A DNA stretch of 7,688 bases from the NCBI GenBank assembly GCA_031283025.1, contig JAITCP010000025.1, positions 1 to 7,688 of the forward strand. Direction: 5' to 3'. Shown here piece by piece: positions 6,344 to 7,688 of this stretch. Source of the DNA: Spirochaetaceae bacterium (GTDB lineage: Bacteria; Spirochaetota; Spirochaetia; Treponematales; Breznakiellaceae). Positions within the stretch are counted from its first letter, which is position 1; the number at the start of each line of letters is the position of its first letter. Below the pieces are notes generated by a model, which saw nothing but the letters and a program-made list of their open reading frames with translations, was not told the origin of the DNA and made no database searches. Both the position numbers and the translations under genes were made by a program.

Positions 6344-6910
6344 ATGATGGGGAAAAAAATGATTACTTGGGGGTTTTTTTGCCTGTTGGCGGCCTCCACA
6401 GCCCGTCTTTGGGGGGGGGATGCCCGTACAGCCCCCATTGACCTATACCTGATTATAGACAGTTCTTCCGCTATGGAACGGGAAAAGGAAGCCGCTTTTA
6501 CTTGGCTTTGCACTACTGTAGTGGACGGTATCCTTCAACAGGGGGATACCATTAAGATTTGGACAGCCGGAGAAAAACCGGAGCTTATTTATTCCGATGA
6601 TTTAGGGGCAGATAAAGAAGCGGCCAAAAAAGCCATTCGTTCCATCCGCTTTGGGGGTGAAACCGCCGATTACCGGGGTTCTTTACGGGAAGTGCGGGCC
6701 AAGGTCAGGGGCGGCAGCGGACGGGTTGCCTATACACTTCTGGTCAGCGGTTCCCAGGCTAAGGATCCCCCCTCGCGGGAAGCGGAATCGGCGGGTCTGC
6801 TCCGGTATTCCCGTGTAGACCACTTTTCCGGTTGGAGGGTGCTCACCGTTGGGTTCGATTTTGACGCCAAGGTGCAGCGGGCTTCTGCGTATTACATGAA
6901 CCGACAATGA
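6344..6910 (+). CDS. Exported vWA-like protein (Tp0750-type), MIDAS degenerate
   Basis: The 188-residue product has a signal peptide: MMGKK, then a hydrophobic core (about 6-17) and a plausible cleavage after SxA at Ala20. The Cys at 13 is not in a lipobox. A vWA-like fold follows: IDLYLIIDSSSAM (31-43), a helix, GDTIKIWTAG, GGETADYRGSL (104-114), then TLLVSGS. The MIDAS site is incomplete: the third Ser of DxSxS is Ala43, and the usual Asp of the TDG segment is Ser135. T. pallidum Tp0750 has been reported as a vWA-domain partner of pallilysin acting on host fibrin and matrix; here the assignment rests on fold and gene order. Start 6344 or 6347 is preferred over 6359 because the basic n-region is then kept, though there is no Shine-Dalgarno before it. 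A G9 tract follows the signal peptide. It overlaps the next gene by ATGA. Confidence 0.8.
   Translation: MMGKKMITWGFFCLLAASTARLWGGDARTAPIDLYLIIDSSSAMEREKEAAFTWLCTTVVDGILQQGDTIKIWTAGEKPELIYSDDLGADKEAAKKAIRSIRFGGETADYRGSLREVRAKVRGGSGRVAYTLLVSGSQAKDPPSREAESAGLLRYSRVDHFSGWRVLTVGFDFDAKVQRASAYYMNRQ
6411..6419 (+). repeat. Nine-G homopolymer inside the vWA-like gene
   Basis: The tract spans codons 23-26, just behind the predicted signal peptide. As written the frame is open. With ten G the frame meets TGA within about eight codons; with eight G it meets TGA within about twelve. Slippage therefore turns the protein off in both directions. Poly-G tracts are known phase-variation elements in treponemes. 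Confidence 0.8.
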
Positions 6911-7688
6911 CCAGAGGGCATTTTAAGGTATTTACCATAATTGTTTTTCTCCTTACCGCTGGAATTATAGGGGCTTTGGTGTTCCTGCCGGGGGATTTTT
7001 TCTCTTCCGGGGAGCGGGAAGTCCAGCAAACACGGGTAGTTATCCCGCAGACTGTCGGGGCGGGGGGAGAATCCCTCAATGCCCCCCGACGGAGCGATGA
7101 AACCCAGAGCCTCTTGGTCAACCTGGAAGAGGGGGAAGCGGCGGTAGCGGTTCTAACCCGGGATTATGAGGGGAATTCCTACGAAGAACAGGTTATTGCC
7201 TACCGCCGGCTTCAGGAAATTGACACGCCGATCTTTATTACCTATGTGAGATATGATGAATCCAGGGACACTTACTATCGTGCCTGGGAAGCGTCTACCG
7301 CCACCACCAGACCCGGCACGGTGTTCCTGTACAGCGAAGACTTAATAGGAGACGGGGGAATTTGCATTTTGATTTCCGGGATGAACGGAGCGGGGGAACA
7401 AACCCTGACAATATTCCGGAAAGCCGACGATCCCCAGCTTGAACCGTTCAGCAAAATCGCCGAATTCCTTATCGAAGGTTCCATTGCGGTGGAAGAGCTG
7501 AGTTCCAGCAGAAACCCCAGAGGCAGAAGCCTTTCCATCGCCGCCTACGGCAGAGATTATGAATCGGCCAATATAATGGACCAGATCGAGGTTACCTATA
7601 CCTTTAACCAGATAAACGGCCTTTACGAACAATCCCGTGTGGTAAAAATACCCGGTTCCCAGATTGAACAGCGCAAACTAAAGGAACT
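6907..7688 (+). CDS. Membrane-anchored protein in the pallilysin (Tp0751) position, partial at window end
   Basis: The frame is open from ATG 6907 to the end of the window: 260 codons without a stop. The N-terminus, MTRGHFK plus a hydrophobic stretch (about residues 8-27), is an uncleaved anchor or signal sequence. A spacer to about residue 65 follows, then a mostly beta-strand part with LLVNLEEGEAAVAVLTRDYE (69-88), FITYVRYD and VTYTFNQINGLYEQSR. ATG overlaps the stop of the vWA-like gene (ATGA) and has no good Shine-Dalgarno, so translation is probably coupled. Gene order matches Tp0750-Tp0751, the latter an adhesin/protease of lipocalin-like fold; treponemal relatives are often named pallilysin-related adhesin. 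The HEXXH motif of pallilysin is not in the visible part, and the protein is already longer than I recall for Tp0751. Homology is inferred mainly from context. Confidence 0.7.
   Translation, partial: MTRGHFKVFTIIVFLLTAGIIGALVFLPGDFFSSGEREVQQTRVVIPQTVGAGGESLNAPRRSDETQSLLVNLEEGEAAVAVLTRDYEGNSYEEQVIAYRRLQEIDTPIFITYVRYDESRDTYYRAWEASTATTRPGTVFLYSEDLIGDGGICILISGMNGAGEQTLTIFRKADDPQLEPFSKIAEFLIEGSIAVEELSSSRNPRGRSLSIAAYGRDYESANIMDQIEVTYTFNQINGLYEQSRVVKIPGSQIEQRKLKE

Noticed and set aside
6344..6420. Lipoprotein signal for the vWA-like protein
   Set aside because: The only Cys near the hydrophobic core (residue 13) is preceded by GFF, which is not a lipobox.
1..7688. CRISPR arrays, tRNA or rRNA genes
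   Set aside because: No spaced repeats, cloverleaf-like segments or rRNA-like conserved stretches were seen.

Overview
The window reads as a chromosomal segment of a Treponema-clade spirochaete of moderate GC. The main reason is an almost full-length match, from memory, to the spirochaete cytoplasmic filament protein CfpA (about 680 residues). Its gene neighbours also have the order I recall for T. pallidum TP0746-TP0751. The base composition looks near half GC, well below T. pallidum's AT-poor extremes or T. denticola's AT-rich genome in feel, and would suit a termite-gut or free-living relative; that last point is inference.

Layout. Positions 1-116 (minus strand) are the left edge of a probable IS3-type insertion sequence: the first 18 codons of an OrfA-like transposase, a strong ribosome binding site and a candidate IS terminus. 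Positions 117-300 hold no recognisable gene. Positions 301-6172 are a minus-strand cluster, in transcription order cfpA (6172-4130), a 354-residue protein with a basic Ala/Lys/Pro linker and a C-terminal domain that looks HPr-like (4062-2998), and a pyruvate phosphate dikinase homologue (2985-301). cfpA is driven by a near-consensus promoter (TTTACA, 17 bp, TATAAT) with A-tracts upstream. An intrinsic terminator lies between cfpA and the next gene, and its U-tract touches that gene's Shine-Dalgarno sequence. The two downstream genes therefore probably live on read-through.

A 171-bp divergent intergenic region separates this cluster from a plus-strand pair: an exported vWA-like protein (6344-6910, cf. 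Tp0750) and a membrane-anchored protein cut by the window end (6907-7688, cf. the pallilysin/Tp0751 position). These two overlap by ATGA and are probably translationally coupled. A nine-G tract just after the signal peptide of the first gene could switch both by slippage.

How the genes may work together. CfpA builds the cytoplasmic ribbon. The most thought-provoking part is the pair downstream of it. The PPDK homologue keeps the phospho-histidine and PEP-site residues but has lost most known ATP-grasp catalytic residues. Its neighbour carries what looks like a divergent HPr fold. Enzyme I of the PTS shares the histidine and PEP domains with PPDK, so a PEP-driven phosphorelay connected with the filament operon is a testable hypothesis, not a demonstrated function.
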